The translations under genes were made by a program, and so were the position numbers. The notes beneath the pieces are model-generated. The model did not search any database. It worked only from the letters and a program-made list of their open reading frames with translations, and was not told the origin of the DNA. Below, piece after piece: positions 53,623 through 63,213 of a stretch of DNA of 64,000 bases. How positions within the stretch are numbered: position 1 is the stretch's first letter; each line of letters opens with the position of its first letter. Origin of the DNA: Salegentibacter sp. (GTDB taxonomy: Bacteria > Bacteroidota > Bacteroidia > Flavobacteriales > Flavobacteriaceae); contig JAGXIH010000009.1 of the NCBI GenBank assembly GCA_024635795.1, positions 1 to 64,000 on the forward strand, written 5' to 3'.

Positions 53623-53657
53623 ATGCCTGTTTTCAAACGCTGAAGACAGGCATTTTC
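53623..53657 (+). terminator. Terminator after the azurin gene
   Basis: AATGCCTGT and ACAGGCATT form a 9-bp stem with a 15-base loop, ending in TTTT. It separates the azurin gene from the SerB-SerA gene. Confidence 0.8.
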
Positions 53658-53895
53658 GTTTCTGTTTGCTTCTATTGAAGATTTTTTTGAAATGCGAAAT
53701 GGGAATAAGTTAATTTCACCCTTCAATCCTTGCCATTTCTTTAAAATCCAGGCCTGAGGTTGGAATAGAATTATCAATATTGTAAAAAGCTCCATATACA
53801 CCTTAGGTTACCTTAATTTTTTGATTTTTAGTGGCTTTCAAAAGTTTGAAAAACTGTAGTTTTAGGCTTTTATTTTTAGCCCTAAATGATCTCGA

Positions 53896-55782
53896 ATGGA
53901 ACGGCATATCGTTATTGATTTTGACAGCACTTTTACCCAGGTTGAAGCCCTGGATGTATTGGGAGAGATCTCCCTGATAAGGGACAAAGAAAAGGAAAAG
54001 AATCTCAAAGAGGTTGAACACCTAACGGATCTTGGAATGAAAGGGGAATTAGATTTCAGGAAATCCCTGGTGGAGCGTCTTAGACTTTTAAAAGCTCATA
54101 AAGATCATTTGCCGCCCTTAATTGAAAACCTTAAAAAGCGCGTTTCTTCTTCATTTATTAGAAACCGCCAGTTCTTCGAAGAGTATCACGAGAATATTTA
54201 CATTATTTCCAATGGCTTCAAGGAGTTTATTGTTCCTATAGTTGAGGAATACGGAGTGCGCCCGGAGAACGTCTTTGCCAATACCTTTGAGTTTGATGAA
54301 ACCGGGAAGATCGTTGGTTTTGACCGGGAGAATGTCTTATCTTCAAATAACGGAAAAGTTGAACAATTAAAACGTCTTAATCTTCAGGGCGATGTTTACG
54401 TTATTGGCGATGGCTATACCGATTATGAGATCAAGGCCTCCGGACTGGCCAATAAATTTTATGCTTTTACTGAAAATGTGGAACGGGAAAAGGTGCTTGA
54501 AAAAGCAGATCATATTACCCCGAGCCTCGATGAATTTTTATTTGTACATAATATGAACAAAGCTATTTCTTATCCCAAGAACAGAATCAACGTGCTTTTG
54601 CTTGAAAATGTGCATCAGGATGCCGTAGATATTATGAAGGAGGAAGGCTACAATGTAAGCGTTCATCCGGGCGCTATGGATGAAGATGAACTTGCTGAAA
54701 GGATCAAAGATGTATCTGTGATCGGGATCCGGTCTAAGACTCACCTAACCAAAAAAGTCCTGGCAAATGCCAACCGCCTTATCGGTGTAGGGGCTTTTTG
54801 CATAGGTACCAACCAGATCGATCTGGAAGAATGCCTGAAGAAAGGGATCGCGGTATTTAATGCGCCTTTCAGTAACACCCGGTCGGTGGTGGAACTCGCT
54901 ATTGGTGAAATAATTTTGCTTATGCGAAATCTTCCCGATAAGATCAGGTTGATGCACGACGGTAAATGGGAAAAATCGGCTAACAGTAGTTTTGAAACCC
55001 GCGGTAAGAAGCTGGGTATTATTGGCTACGGAAATATTGGCGCACAGCTTTCGGTAGTAGCGGAATCTATTGGTTTTGATGTATATTATTATGATATCGA
55101 AGAAAAACTTCCGCTGGGGAATGTCACCAAATGCAACTCCCTTAAAGAACTTCTGAATACCGTAGATATAGTGACACTCCACGTAGATGGGCGTAAGGAC
55201 AATCTTAATATGATCGGGGAAGAGGAATTCAAACAAATGAAAGACGGCGTTATTTTCCTGAACCTTAGTCGTGGCCATGTTGTAGACATTAAGGCCCTGA
55301 AGGAGAATATAGAATCAGAAAAAGTAATGGGGGCGGGGATAGATGTTTTTCCAAAGGAACCAAAAACCAATAATGAAGAATTTGAATCTGAACTCCGCGG
55401 ATTGCCCAATGTGATCCTAACTCCGCACATAGGTGGAAGCACCCAGGAAGCCCAGGAAAATATCGGGAATTTTGTTCCGGGGAAAATAATAGAATATATC
55501 AATACAGGGAGTACTACCAATTCTGTAAACTTCCCTAACCTGCAATTACCGGTGCTGAAAAATGCACACAGGCTTATCCATATTCACCGAAACGTTCCCG
55601 GGATTCTAGCCGATATTAACCGAATCCTGGCCGACCACGATATTAACATTGTTGGGCAGTATCTTAAAACCAACGAAACTGTTGGTTATGTGATCACCGA
55701 TATCGATAAGGAATATGACAAGGCTGTAATAAAAGACCTGAAGGGATTAAAAGGAACAATTCGTTTCAGGGTACTGTATTAG
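53896..55782 (+). CDS. SerB-SerA fusion: phosphoserine phosphatase-like HAD domain joined to D-3-phosphoglycerate dehydrogenase
   Basis: The 628-residue protein has two parts. Residues 1-215 form a HAD-IB phosphatase with motif I DFDSTF (8-13), motif II IISNGF (about 110), and motif III-IV GDGYTDYEIKASG. Residues 230-550 form 3-phosphoglycerate dehydrogenase with IGIRSKTHLTKK, the NAD loop GYGNIGA, LNLSRGHVVD and the catalytic His in TPHIGGS. A C-terminal ACT-like segment (about 555-628; VPGILADINRILADHDIN) is the likely serine sensor. The fusion joins the first and third steps of serine synthesis, leaving SerC elsewhere. It is a single gene with a terminator. The phosphatase substrate is inferred from the fusion. 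Confidence 0.88.
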   Translation: MERHIVIDFDSTFTQVEALDVLGEISLIRDKEKEKNLKEVEHLTDLGMKGELDFRKSLVERLRLLKAHKDHLPPLIENLKKRVSSSFIRNRQFFEEYHENIYIISNGFKEFIVPIVEEYGVRPENVFANTFEFDETGKIVGFDRENVLSSNNGKVEQLKRLNLQGDVYVIGDGYTDYEIKASGLANKFYAFTENVEREKVLEKADHITPSLDEFLFVHNMNKAISYPKNRINVLLLENVHQDAVDIMKEEGYNVSVHPGAMDEDELAERIKDVSVIGIRSKTHLTKKVLANANRLIGVGAFCIGTNQIDLEECLKKGIAVFNAPFSNTRSVVELAIGEIILLMRNLPDKIRLMHDGKWEKSANSSFETRGKKLGIIGYGNIGAQLSVVAESIGFDVYYYDIEEKLPLGNVTKCNSLKELLNTVDIVTLHVDGRKDNLNMIGEEEFKQMKDGVIFLNLSRGHVVDIKALKENIESEKVMGAGIDVFPKEPKTNNEEFESELRGLPNVILTPHIGGSTQEAQENIGNFVPGKIIEYINTGSTTNSVNFPNLQLPVLKNAHRLIHIHRNVPGILADINRILADHDINIVGQYLKTNETVGYVITDIDKEYDKAVIKDLKGLKGTIRFRVLY

Positions 55783-55802
55783 GATTAGGAATAATCCTGA
55801 CT

Positions 55803-55841
55803 AAAAAATGCACAGAATTCCTGCAATTCTGTGCATTTTTT
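55803..55841 (+). terminator. Terminator of the SerB-SerA gene
   Basis: TGCACAGAATT and AATTCTGTGCA form an 11-bp stem with a CCTGC loop, A6 before and T6 after. Confidence 0.92.
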
Positions 55842-56095
55842 AATTTCCTGCGTTTAGGTATTCCATCTTGTTAGTTTACTTGAAATCAGTTCATTTATTA
55901 AAAAGAAAGCCTTTCAGATAAGTTGGGCTTAGAAGATTTTACTTCCTTTATCTTTAAAGTCAGGGAAAACCCCCATATTTTAATCCGCAGATATCTCCTA
56001 AATTTACTCTTCAGCCCATTCTGGATTATCCCCAATCTTCCTGTCTCTAACCTGGTTTTGGAAAGTTTAAAACTAACTAAACCAATTTGAAAATC
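55842..56095. other. Intergenic region with no recognised gene
   Basis: The 254 bp between the SerB-SerA terminator and the lipoprotein start is AT-rich, with no frame longer than about 30 codons that looks like a gene. Promoter elements for the next gene must be here, but no convincing TAnnTTTG was found. Confidence 0.5.
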
Positions 56096-57157
56096 ATGAG
56101 AAATCTATATCTCCTAACCGCATTTTGTTCCATTTTTATAATTACAAATTCCTGTACCACAGATTCAGAGCTAATTGAAGAGCCGCCGGTAGCTGAAGAA
56201 CTTATTAATCTGCAGTTTGGTCCTATGCTTAATGATGTGCTATTCCTTGAGTCCGGGCAGCAAACTCAGAACGATGAGGAGCCTCAGGAACAGGAAGATT
56301 TCATGCAAAACTGTGTGAGTGCCATTCCTGCATTTTTGGATGTTGTTCTTTCCCGGGATGGTAATATAATGCTAGGGGATATGGATGCTCCGGTTCGCAT
56401 TCCGATTCACCAAACCCCTTTCAACGATCCAAACGGAGACAACGACCCACCTGTATATTTTACCGAGGAATCACCCGCCTTGCAGTTACCGCCGGGAACT
56501 TACCAGTTGGAGTACGCTACCGTGCTGGACTCCAACGAAGACATAGTTTGGCTTGCCCCGCGAATGGACGACACCTCAGGGAACCTGGCCAACCTGGTAG
56601 ATAATCCATTACCTCTTAGTATTAATCTGAATTCAGGGGGTAAGCCTTATGTGCCTCTCGATGTAATTTGCTTCGACGACCGAATTGTTAATCGCTATGG
56701 CTATATCTTCTTTGATATTCAGGGTGTGGAAATCATCGAATTCTGCATCTTCGGAAATTATTGTGATGAGAACGGAAGACATCATTCAGCCTATTTTTCA
56801 GTAGATTTATGGAAGTACAGCGGTGATCCGGAAAATCCCAAAGGAGACAATTTATACAGTGGACTTGAAAACGCGATCTGGGTGGAAGATGATTTTGAAA
56901 ATGAAGAGGCCACCTATGGCGCCACCACATTATGTTTACAACTACCTGATGGCCCGGGACTTGATGAATATTACATGGAAATAAGTCTACTTCCCGGTTT
57001 GGGTAATTCTGAAGAAGAACTCATAAGAGCTGGGGTTATTACCGATGAGGATGTTCGCGCACTGTTTGACGGGCCAGATGCTCTGGATCCCTTTCATTTT
57101 AGGGCAGGCTGTGATAATTCAGATTCTCCCGACTTGTTTGGGCTTGGAGAAGACTAA
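56096..57157 (+). CDS. Uncharacterised lipoprotein (353 residues)
   Basis: I start it at ATG 56096, which gives MRNLYLLTAFCSIFIITNSC, an N-terminal signal ending at the lipobox NSCT. The mature chain is acidic, with many Asn and Asp residues and four or five paired Cys (CVSAIPAFLD, VICFDDRI, EFCIFGNYCDENG, TLCLQLPD, AGCDNSD). No family is recognised. The beta-strand pattern (FFDIQGVEIIEFCIFGNYC) and a DxNGDNDP-like loop suggest a calcium-stabilised outer-membrane or surface lipoprotein. It is a single-gene unit convergent with a racemase gene. No operon partner points to a function. Confidence 0.7.
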   Translation: MRNLYLLTAFCSIFIITNSCTTDSELIEEPPVAEELINLQFGPMLNDVLFLESGQQTQNDEEPQEQEDFMQNCVSAIPAFLDVVLSRDGNIMLGDMDAPVRIPIHQTPFNDPNGDNDPPVYFTEESPALQLPPGTYQLEYATVLDSNEDIVWLAPRMDDTSGNLANLVDNPLPLSINLNSGGKPYVPLDVICFDDRIVNRYGYIFFDIQGVEIIEFCIFGNYCDENGRHHSAYFSVDLWKYSGDPENPKGDNLYSGLENAIWVEDDFENEEATYGATTLCLQLPDGPGLDEYYMEISLLPGLGNSEEELIRAGVITDEDVRALFDGPDALDPFHFRAGCDNSDSPDLFGLGED

Positions 57158-57170
57158 TTATTGTAGCATA

Positions 57171-57860
57171 TTAATCTTCGTCTTCAAAGATAAAATCTAC
57201 GGCCATCTGCGCATGCAAATCGGTGGTTTCTAATAAGGGAATATTTGTTTTGTCCTGTGGAATTAGGATGGGTAACTCGGTGCAGCCCATAATAATGGCA
57301 TCAGCGCCTTTCTGCTGAAGATTTTCTAATTGTTTAAGGAAAAATGTTCGGGCTTCGTCGGTGAATTTACCCTGGGTTAATTCTTTCGAGACAAAACCAT
57401 GGCAATCATCAAGGTATTCATCTTCAGGAATAATAACTTCAATTTTGTAGATATCCTTGAGTCGGTTTTGTAAAAAACCCTTGGTCATGGTAGGCTTGTT
57501 TCCAAGTAGTCCCAGGCGTTTATATCCTTTTTTCTGAGCCTCAATACCAACGGCATCGGCTATATGAAGGATAGGAATATTAATTTTAGGCTGAACGTAA
57601 CTATAAACCATATGTGGGGTATTGGCACAAATTATAATAGCGCCCGCCCCGGCAGCTTCCAGTTTTTTCGCGATCTCGAGATAAGCGCTGTTTATGGCTT
57701 TCAGGTTTTGTTCGCGCATTAGCTGTATATTAAGACTGTATAATAAGAGCGGCGGATTTTGATCGGCGCCGATCCTTTCTCCGGCTAACTGATTCAATAG
57801 CCGATAATATTCAATAGTAGAGTGCCAGGAGGTGCCTCCTATCATTCCCAGTAATTTCAT
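57171..57860 (-). CDS. Aspartate/glutamate racemase family protein
   Basis: The 229-residue cofactor-independent racemase has MIGGTSWHSTIEYYR at the start, the first catalytic Cys in IICANTPHMV (about residue 82) and the second in IIMGCTELPIL (about 191). Both cysteines are present, so it can move the alpha-hydrogen of an amino acid. The ANTPH form with CTELP occurs in aspartate or broad-range racemases. The substrate is uncertain. It is 10 bp after the small HMA-like gene and is likely co-transcribed with it. Confidence 0.88.
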   Translation of the reverse strand: MKLLGMIGGTSWHSTIEYYRLLNQLAGERIGADQNPPLLLYSLNIQLMREQNLKAINSAYLEIAKKLEAAGAGAIIICANTPHMVYSYVQPKINIPILHIADAVGIEAQKKGYKRLGLLGNKPTMTKGFLQNRLKDIYKIEVIIPEDEYLDDCHGFVSKELTQGKFTDEARTFFLKQLENLQQKGADAIIMGCTELPILIPQDKTNIPLLETTDLHAQMAVDFIFEDED

Positions 57861-57870
57861 TTTTTACTAA

Positions 57871-58119
57871 TTAAGTTAATAGTTCATTATTTAACCTGGC
57901 CGCCATGGAACGCCGGGTAGCAATATATGGATATCCCAGATTCTTCAGGGTCTTTAGAAGGCTAAAAACAGCTTCATCCGATTGGTAATTGAAGGAGATC
58001 TTTGAGCGTTCCGTATCGATATTTATTTCACTAAGACCCGGAATAACTGAGACCTTTTTTAATATTGCCTGAGCGGCCCCGTTGTTCTTCAGGTTTTTTA
58101 CGATTATGTTGGCTTTCAT
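57871..58119 (-). CDS. Small HMA-like protein without the CxxC metal motif
   Basis: The 82-residue protein has the fold pattern of heavy-metal-associated domains: a strand (ANIIVKNLKN), a helix (AAQAILKKVSVI), a strand (GLSEINIDTERSKISFNYQS) and a second helix (AVFSLLKTLKNLGYP). The metal-binding M-x-C-x-x-C is replaced by NNGAAQA, so it cannot bind copper in the usual way. It lies 10 bp upstream of the racemase gene. It may be a degenerate metallochaperone or a ligand- or protein-binding relative. A 16-bp palindrome lies upstream. Confidence 0.65.
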   Translation of the reverse strand: MKANIIVKNLKNNGAAQAILKKVSVIPGLSEINIDTERSKISFNYQSDEAVFSLLKTLKNLGYPYIATRRSMAARLNNELLT

Positions 58120-58180
58120 AATTGCTGGATTTAGAGAGTTACACCATCTTCTGAAAATAGGTTTTATTGCAATTTTGCAC

Positions 58181-58196
58181 TGTAACAGCGGTTACA
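58181..58196. promoter_or_regulatory. Palindromic operator candidate upstream of the HMA-like gene
   Basis: TGTAAC-AGCG-GTTACA is a perfect 6+4+6 inverted repeat, about 62 bp from the start codon of the HMA-like gene. It resembles a dimeric repressor or activator site, but the regulator is not known. Confidence 0.45.
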
Positions 58197-58294
58197 CTGT
58201 TTTCCTAATTTATTGTCAGGATCCAATTTCAGAAATTATCTGTAGAAATTTTATGAGCAAAATCAGGAAAACGAAGGTTTCTCCCGCATTTTAA

Positions 58295-59497
58295 TTACCA
58301 TTGAAGCCAGAGAGCATTTTCTTTGTCCATATTAATGCTGGTGCCCAATTTTTTCCCCTCCCGGCTTAGTGTTTTCTGAAGCCACTTTACATCTTTTTTT
58401 GAAGCGTGATGTAAACTGAAATTTTTGATTTGCATCGGGTACATTTTCAAACTTATAAGCTGCCCTGTGTTCATATCGATTTCAGGGAAATACATTAGGC
58501 TTAGATCACCACGGTATTCTTCCTGACCACTTATTCCTTCGTAATCATTGATGAAGTCTCCGGCGCCGTAAATAATTAATTTGTTTTGATACACTTCAAT
58601 CCCCATTGGATGATGCGAGGAATGGCCAAAAATAACATCCACAATTCCCTGGTCGATGAGTTGATGGGCGAATTCCTGTTGCCGCTCGGAAATATCATAA
58701 CCCCAGTTTCCTCCCCAGTGTACAGAAAGAACTATCAGGTCCCCGGCTTGTTTTTGCCGCGAAATATCTTCTTTTATTCTGCTTATCTCCTTTTCACTCA
58801 TCCCCGGCAGATAGTTAAGCCCGGAAAGTTCGGTTCCTGCAGCCCAACTGTCAAAAACTCCACTGTTCGGCATCCCGTAGGAGAAAACAAGCACACGGCC
58901 TTTTTCGGTTTCCAGAACCGAGGCTTTAGTTGCCTCCTTTTCGTTATTTCCGACTCCTGAAAAAGATATCCCTGCGGCCTGCAGAATTTTCATAGTTTCT
59001 TCCAAACCCTCCCGGCCCCAGTCCAGGATATGGTTATTGGCCAGACTTAGCTGGTCTATTCCGGCTGTAGTGAGAATTTTTACGTTTTCGGGATGCATCC
59101 GGTAATGAATACCCTTTCCTGGCCAGGCTTGATCACTGGTGGTGATACTGGTTTCAAGGTTGATGAGTTTCAGGTCTGGAGCATTTTGTTTCCAGAGCTT
59201 GAGGGCATCGCCCCAGATGTACTCATAGGAAACCGGCTGTTTTATCTCTCCGTTTTCCCGTTCTGCCAGCAAAACGTAATCCCGTGCATCTTTTACGTAA
59301 GATTCATGCAATAGTGGGTCTACCGAGGTAGGTAACACCTGATCGATACCCCTCCCGGTCATCACATCGCCGCTAAGGAAAAGCTTTATTGTTTTATTCT
59401 CTATCCCCACTTTTTCTTCCTTGTTTTGTGAAACTGCAACAGTTCCTGCCCATAATAGCAGGCTTGCTAAAATAATCACGCCTTGATAATTCTTCAT
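58295..59497 (-). CDS. CapA-family exported protein (poly-gamma-glutamate synthesis-like)
   Basis: The 400-residue protein starts with a signal peptide (MKNYQGVIILASLLLWAGTV). The CapA domain, related to metallophosphatases, has FLSGDVMTGRGID, INLETSIT, LSLANNHILDWG, VHWGGNWG, VIFGHSSHHPMGI and IYGAGDFINDY, so the metal residues are all there. Some relatives act in capsule poly-gamma-glutamate production. No PgsB/CapB or CapC is adjacent, so that function is not supported. A standalone exported phosphoesterase role is more cautious. It is probably a single-gene unit. Confidence 0.88.
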   Translation of the reverse strand: MKNYQGVIILASLLLWAGTVAVSQNKEEKVGIENKTIKLFLSGDVMTGRGIDQVLPTSVDPLLHESYVKDARDYVLLAERENGEIKQPVSYEYIWGDALKLWKQNAPDLKLINLETSITTSDQAWPGKGIHYRMHPENVKILTTAGIDQLSLANNHILDWGREGLEETMKILQAAGISFSGVGNNEKEATKASVLETEKGRVLVFSYGMPNSGVFDSWAAGTELSGLNYLPGMSEKEISRIKEDISRQKQAGDLIVLSVHWGGNWGYDISERQQEFAHQLIDQGIVDVIFGHSSHHPMGIEVYQNKLIIYGAGDFINDYEGISGQEEYRGDLSLMYFPEIDMNTGQLISLKMYPMQIKNFSLHHASKKDVKWLQKTLSREGKKLGTSINMDKENALWLQW

Positions 59498-59684
59498 CCC
59501 AAAAACCTCCTTTCAGTTACATCTCTTAAGATAAGAAGATCTGTTCATTTGCGATTTGATTTCAATCCTTTTTTCTGAGTTTTCAATAAAATTTTTACAA
59601 TCTTTTAACTTGCGCTAAACTTGATTTTAGTCAGTTTTTCTGATCTTTTGAGAGTCAACAGCAGTCGGGGTTTTTTATAAACCC

Positions 59685-59692
59685 TATTTTTG
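59685..59692 (+). promoter_or_regulatory. -7 element of the pta-ackA operon
   Basis: TATTTTTG fits TAnnTTTG and lies 19 bases before the pta start codon. The -33 TTG is not well placed. Confidence 0.6.
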
Positions 59693-59710
59693 TGCCACAA
59701 ATAAAAAATC

Positions 59711-61804
59711 ATGAATAAAGGAATATATATTGCTACGCTGGAATCTCACAGCGGAAAGTCGATGATCACCTTGGGGCTTATGCGTACCCTACTTGGGAAA
59801 ATGGTTAAAGTGGGCTATTTCAGGCCTATTATCGACGATGTGCCAGTGGGAGAAAAAGATAATCATATAGACACCGTTTTAAGCTATTTTGACCTGAAAA
59901 TCCCTTATGAGGATACCTACGCTTTTACTAGAAGCGAAGTTATCCAGAGGAGAAATGATGGTAAGACAGGAGAAGTGATCGATACCATTATCAGGAAGTA
60001 TAAAAAACTCGAAGAGAACTTTGATTTTGTACTGGTAGAAGGTAGCGATTTTTCGGGTGAGGGCAGCGTCTTTGAATTTGATGTAAACGTAGTGATCGCG
60101 AAAAACCTGGGAATCCCGGTGATAATCGTGGTTAGCGGACAACATAAAACCTGGGAGGAACTTCTTGGAAATCAACAGATGGCGTATCGTGCCTTTAAAG
60201 ATAAAGAGGTGCAGGTAATGGCTATGGTGAGCAATAAAATAATGGAAGAAAACCTGGAGCCTGCAAAAAAGAATATGCGCGGCTTTTTGCCCGAGGAGGT
60301 ACAGGTGTTCTCTATCCCACTTATTGATAATCTCAATAACCCTACCCTGAAAGAGATTGTTAAAGCTCTAAACGGAAAAGTTCTTTTCGGGGAGGAATTT
60401 CTTGATAACCAAACCGGGAATTTCGGGGTGGGGGCAATGCAGCTTCGCAATTACCTGAATACCCTGAAGAACGAAAGCCTGGTGATAACCCCCGGCGACA
60501 GGGCAGATATTATCCTTGGTGCGTTACAGGCGAATATTTCCAGTAACTATCCGCGTATTTCAGGGATAATCCTTACCGGTGGACTCACTCCTGAAAATTC
60601 AATTATAAAGCTCATTGAAGGACTTTCGGATATTGTGCCGATCATTTCTGTTGAGGAGGGTACCTTTATTGTAACCAACAAAGTGGGAGCTATAAAATCC
60701 AATATCTACGCCGACAGTATTCAGAAAATACAAACCACCATAAGCATTTTTGAGCGCTACGTTTCTTTTGATCCTTTAGTAGAAAAACTCACTAACTACA
60801 AGCCTCACGGAAGAACCCCAAGGATGTTCCAGTATGATCTGGTTAAAAGAGCGCAACAGAGCAAAAAACATATAGTGCTGCCTGAAGGAAACGATGAAAG
60901 GATCCTTACTGCCGCAGCGCGGTTGATTAATATGGATTTGGTGGATATCACCCTTTTGGGCGATGAGGAAACTATCAGGAAAACAGCAGCCAAGCTAGGC
61001 CTTAGTCTTGATTTTGATAAAGTTAATATCATCGATCCAGTGAATTCGGCTAATTTCCTTGATTATGCTGAAACCTTCTATGAACTAAGAAAGCATAAAG
61101 GAGTGAATATGGATATGGCCAAAGACAGGATGAGTGACGTTTCTTACTACGGAACAATGATGATCCACAAAGGCCACGCCGACGGAATGGTTTCGGGAGC
61201 TGCGCACACCACCCAACACACCATCCTGCCTGCGCTTCAGTTTATAAAGACCAAGCCTGGAGTTTCGGTAGTTTCTTCGATTTTCTTTATGTGCCTGGAA
61301 GATAGGGTTTCAGTATTTGGAGACTGTGCCATTAATCCGAATCCTTCAGCCGAAGAACTTGCTGAAATAACAATTTCTTCAGCAGAAAGTGCCGCCGCAT
61401 TTGGAATCGAACCCAAGATAGCGATGCTTTCTTATTCCTCAGGAAGTTCAGGAAAAGGAGAAGATGTAGACCGGGTACGCGAGGCTACCGAGATCGTGAA
61501 ATCGCGGCGTCCAGACTTCAAGATCGAAGGTCCTATCCAGTATGATGCCGCGGTAGATATTAGTATTGGAAAATCCAAGCTGCCGGATTCAGAAGTTGCA
61601 GGACAGGCGAATGTGTTGATCTTCCCCGATTTGAATACAGGGAACAACACCTATAAAGCCGTGCAAAGAGAAACCGGAGCCCTGGCAATTGGGCCAATGC
61701 TTCAGGGCCTCAATAAACCGGTAAACGACCTTAGCCGTGGTTGTACGGTAGATGACGTTTATAACACGGTAATTTTAACAGCCATTCAGGCACAAGGAAT
61801 TTAA
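59711..61804 (+). CDS. pta: Phosphate acetyltransferase (long, three-domain form)
   Basis: This enzyme exchanges acetyl-CoA and phosphate for acetyl phosphate and CoA. The 697-residue protein is the long form: an N-terminal BioD-like P-loop domain (ATLESHSGKSMITLGL at residues 8-23), a DRTGG domain in the middle (about 210-325), and the catalytic PTA domain from about 365 (RAQQSKKHIVLPEGNDERI, SYYGTMMIHKGHADGMVSGA, YSSGSSGKGEDVDRV). The N-terminal domains regulate the enzyme in E. coli. It precedes ackA by 98 bp in the usual order, completing acetyl-CoA to acetate conversion with ATP gain. Confidence 0.95.
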   Translation: MNKGIYIATLESHSGKSMITLGLMRTLLGKMVKVGYFRPIIDDVPVGEKDNHIDTVLSYFDLKIPYEDTYAFTRSEVIQRRNDGKTGEVIDTIIRKYKKLEENFDFVLVEGSDFSGEGSVFEFDVNVVIAKNLGIPVIIVVSGQHKTWEELLGNQQMAYRAFKDKEVQVMAMVSNKIMEENLEPAKKNMRGFLPEEVQVFSIPLIDNLNNPTLKEIVKALNGKVLFGEEFLDNQTGNFGVGAMQLRNYLNTLKNESLVITPGDRADIILGALQANISSNYPRISGIILTGGLTPENSIIKLIEGLSDIVPIISVEEGTFIVTNKVGAIKSNIYADSIQKIQTTISIFERYVSFDPLVEKLTNYKPHGRTPRMFQYDLVKRAQQSKKHIVLPEGNDERILTAAARLINMDLVDITLLGDEETIRKTAAKLGLSLDFDKVNIIDPVNSANFLDYAETFYELRKHKGVNMDMAKDRMSDVSYYGTMMIHKGHADGMVSGAAHTTQHTILPALQFIKTKPGVSVVSSIFFMCLEDRVSVFGDCAINPNPSAEELAEITISSAESAAAFGIEPKIAMLSYSSGSSGKGEDVDRVREATEIVKSRRPDFKIEGPIQYDAAVDISIGKSKLPDSEVAGQANVLIFPDLNTGNNTYKAVQRETGALAIGPMLQGLNKPVNDLSRGCTVDDVYNTVILTAIQAQGI

Positions 61805-61902
61805 TGAAACCAGCAGGTTGCTGGACCCAAAAATGGCAATACTCAGGCATATAATTAGAAGCCTGTGCCTAATTCCAAAATTGGGGCTAAAATTATAAAC
61901 AA

Positions 61903-63090
61903 ATGAAAAATATATTAATAATAAACTCAGGAAGTTCTTCTTTAAAATTTCAGCTTATACGAATGCCAGATGAGACTGTGTTGGCCTCAGGAATGGTAGA
62001 ACGCATCGGACTCGAGGGCGCCAGGCTACATTATAAAAGTGCCGAAAATTCAGTTTCTAAGGAATTGGAGGTTCCGGATCACGCAGTAGCCTTAAAAGCG
62101 ATTACGGGACTTCTGATGGATCGGGAGAAAGGAGTGATAAAAGATGCTTCAGAGATTCCTGCAATAGGACACAGAGTGGTACACGGGGGAGATACCTTCT
62201 CTAAAACCATCATTATCGATGAAAAGGTGAAAGCCAAGATCAGGGAGTATTTCTCTCTGGCTCCCTTGCATAATCCCCCTAACTTAAAAGGAATTGAGGT
62301 AGCCGAGCAACTATTTCCGCAGGCAAAACAGGTAGCGGTCTTTGATACGGCCTTCCATAGAACTATTCCTTCCCGCGCTGCCCAGTATGCTATCCCGCAA
62401 TCTTTTTACGAAGATCACCACATACAGGTTTATGGTTTTCATGGCACCAGCCATAAGTATGTTACCCAACTGGCGATTGCCGAACTTAAAAAAGAGAACT
62501 CAAAGATCATAAGTGTGCACCTTGGTAACGGTTGTAGTATTACTGCGGTAAAAGATGGGAAAAGTTTAGATCACTCTCTAGGTTTCGGACCGGTTAACGG
62601 ACTCGTAATGGGTACCCGTAGTGGAGATATAGACCAGTCGGTGATCTTTTATATGATCGAACAACTGGGCTATACGGCACAGGAAGTGAGCGATATCCTG
62701 CACCATAAAAGCGGAATGATGGGCCTAACGGGCTATAGCGATCTCCGTGATATCGAAGAGCAGGCTGAGAAAGGAAACCGCCAGTGTCAGCTCGCGCTGG
62801 ATATGAATGCCTATCGCATTAAAAAATACATTGGGGCCTACGCCGCCGCGATGAATGGGGTAGATGCAATAGTATTTACCGCAGGAATAGGGGAGAACAG
62901 CGATGTTATTCGTGGTCTGGTTTGCCGGGATATGGATTTCTTCGGAATTAAACTGAACGAGGAAAAGAACAAAGAACGCTCTAAAGAGCTGAGGTACATC
63001 AATGCCGAAGATTCTAAAGTGAAAGTGCTCGTGATCCCAACAAATGAAGAGCTGGAGATTGCTCAGCAAACATCGGAACTTATCTCATAG
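61903..63090 (+). CDS. ackA: Acetate kinase
   Basis: This enzyme makes ATP and acetate from acetyl phosphate and ADP. The 395-residue ASKHA-fold enzyme shows NSGSSSLKFQ (residues 7-16), HRVVHGGD (substrate His), VFDTAFHRTIP (catalytic Asp), GFHGTSHKYV, HLGNGCSITAV, GTRSGDIDQSV and FTAGIGENS. It follows pta by 98 bp on the same strand and forms a standard acetate node. A hairpin terminator follows. Confidence 0.97.
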   Translation: MKNILIINSGSSSLKFQLIRMPDETVLASGMVERIGLEGARLHYKSAENSVSKELEVPDHAVALKAITGLLMDREKGVIKDASEIPAIGHRVVHGGDTFSKTIIIDEKVKAKIREYFSLAPLHNPPNLKGIEVAEQLFPQAKQVAVFDTAFHRTIPSRAAQYAIPQSFYEDHHIQVYGFHGTSHKYVTQLAIAELKKENSKIISVHLGNGCSITAVKDGKSLDHSLGFGPVNGLVMGTRSGDIDQSVIFYMIEQLGYTAQEVSDILHHKSGMMGLTGYSDLRDIEEQAEKGNRQCQLALDMNAYRIKKYIGAYAAAMNGVDAIVFTAGIGENSDVIRGLVCRDMDFFGIKLNEEKNKERSKELRYINAEDSKVKVLVIPTNEELEIAQQTSELIS

Positions 63091-63109
63091 TAGATCAATA
63101 AATGTAATC

Positions 63110-63137
63110 AAAAGCCCGCCGGATAAGGCGGGCTTTT
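63110..63137 (+). terminator. pta-ackA terminator
   Basis: AAGCCCGCC and GGCGGGCTT form a 9-bp GC-rich stem with a GGATAA loop, ending in TTTT. Confidence 0.88.
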
Positions 63138-63213
63138 CTTTTGAAGGTCATCTGATAGTAATTTAAATATTTTATAATTCTTTACCGGTCAAATGTTCCC
63201 AAATGATGGTGTC

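Noticed and set aside
53623-53657. Attenuator of the SerB-SerA gene
   Set aside because: It lies 20 bp past the azurin stop, which fits a terminator for azurin; no leader peptide with Ser codons was found before 53896.
58295-59497. Member of a capsule poly-gamma-glutamate operon
   Set aside because: No CapB/PgsB or CapC neighbour is present; only the domain resembles CapA.
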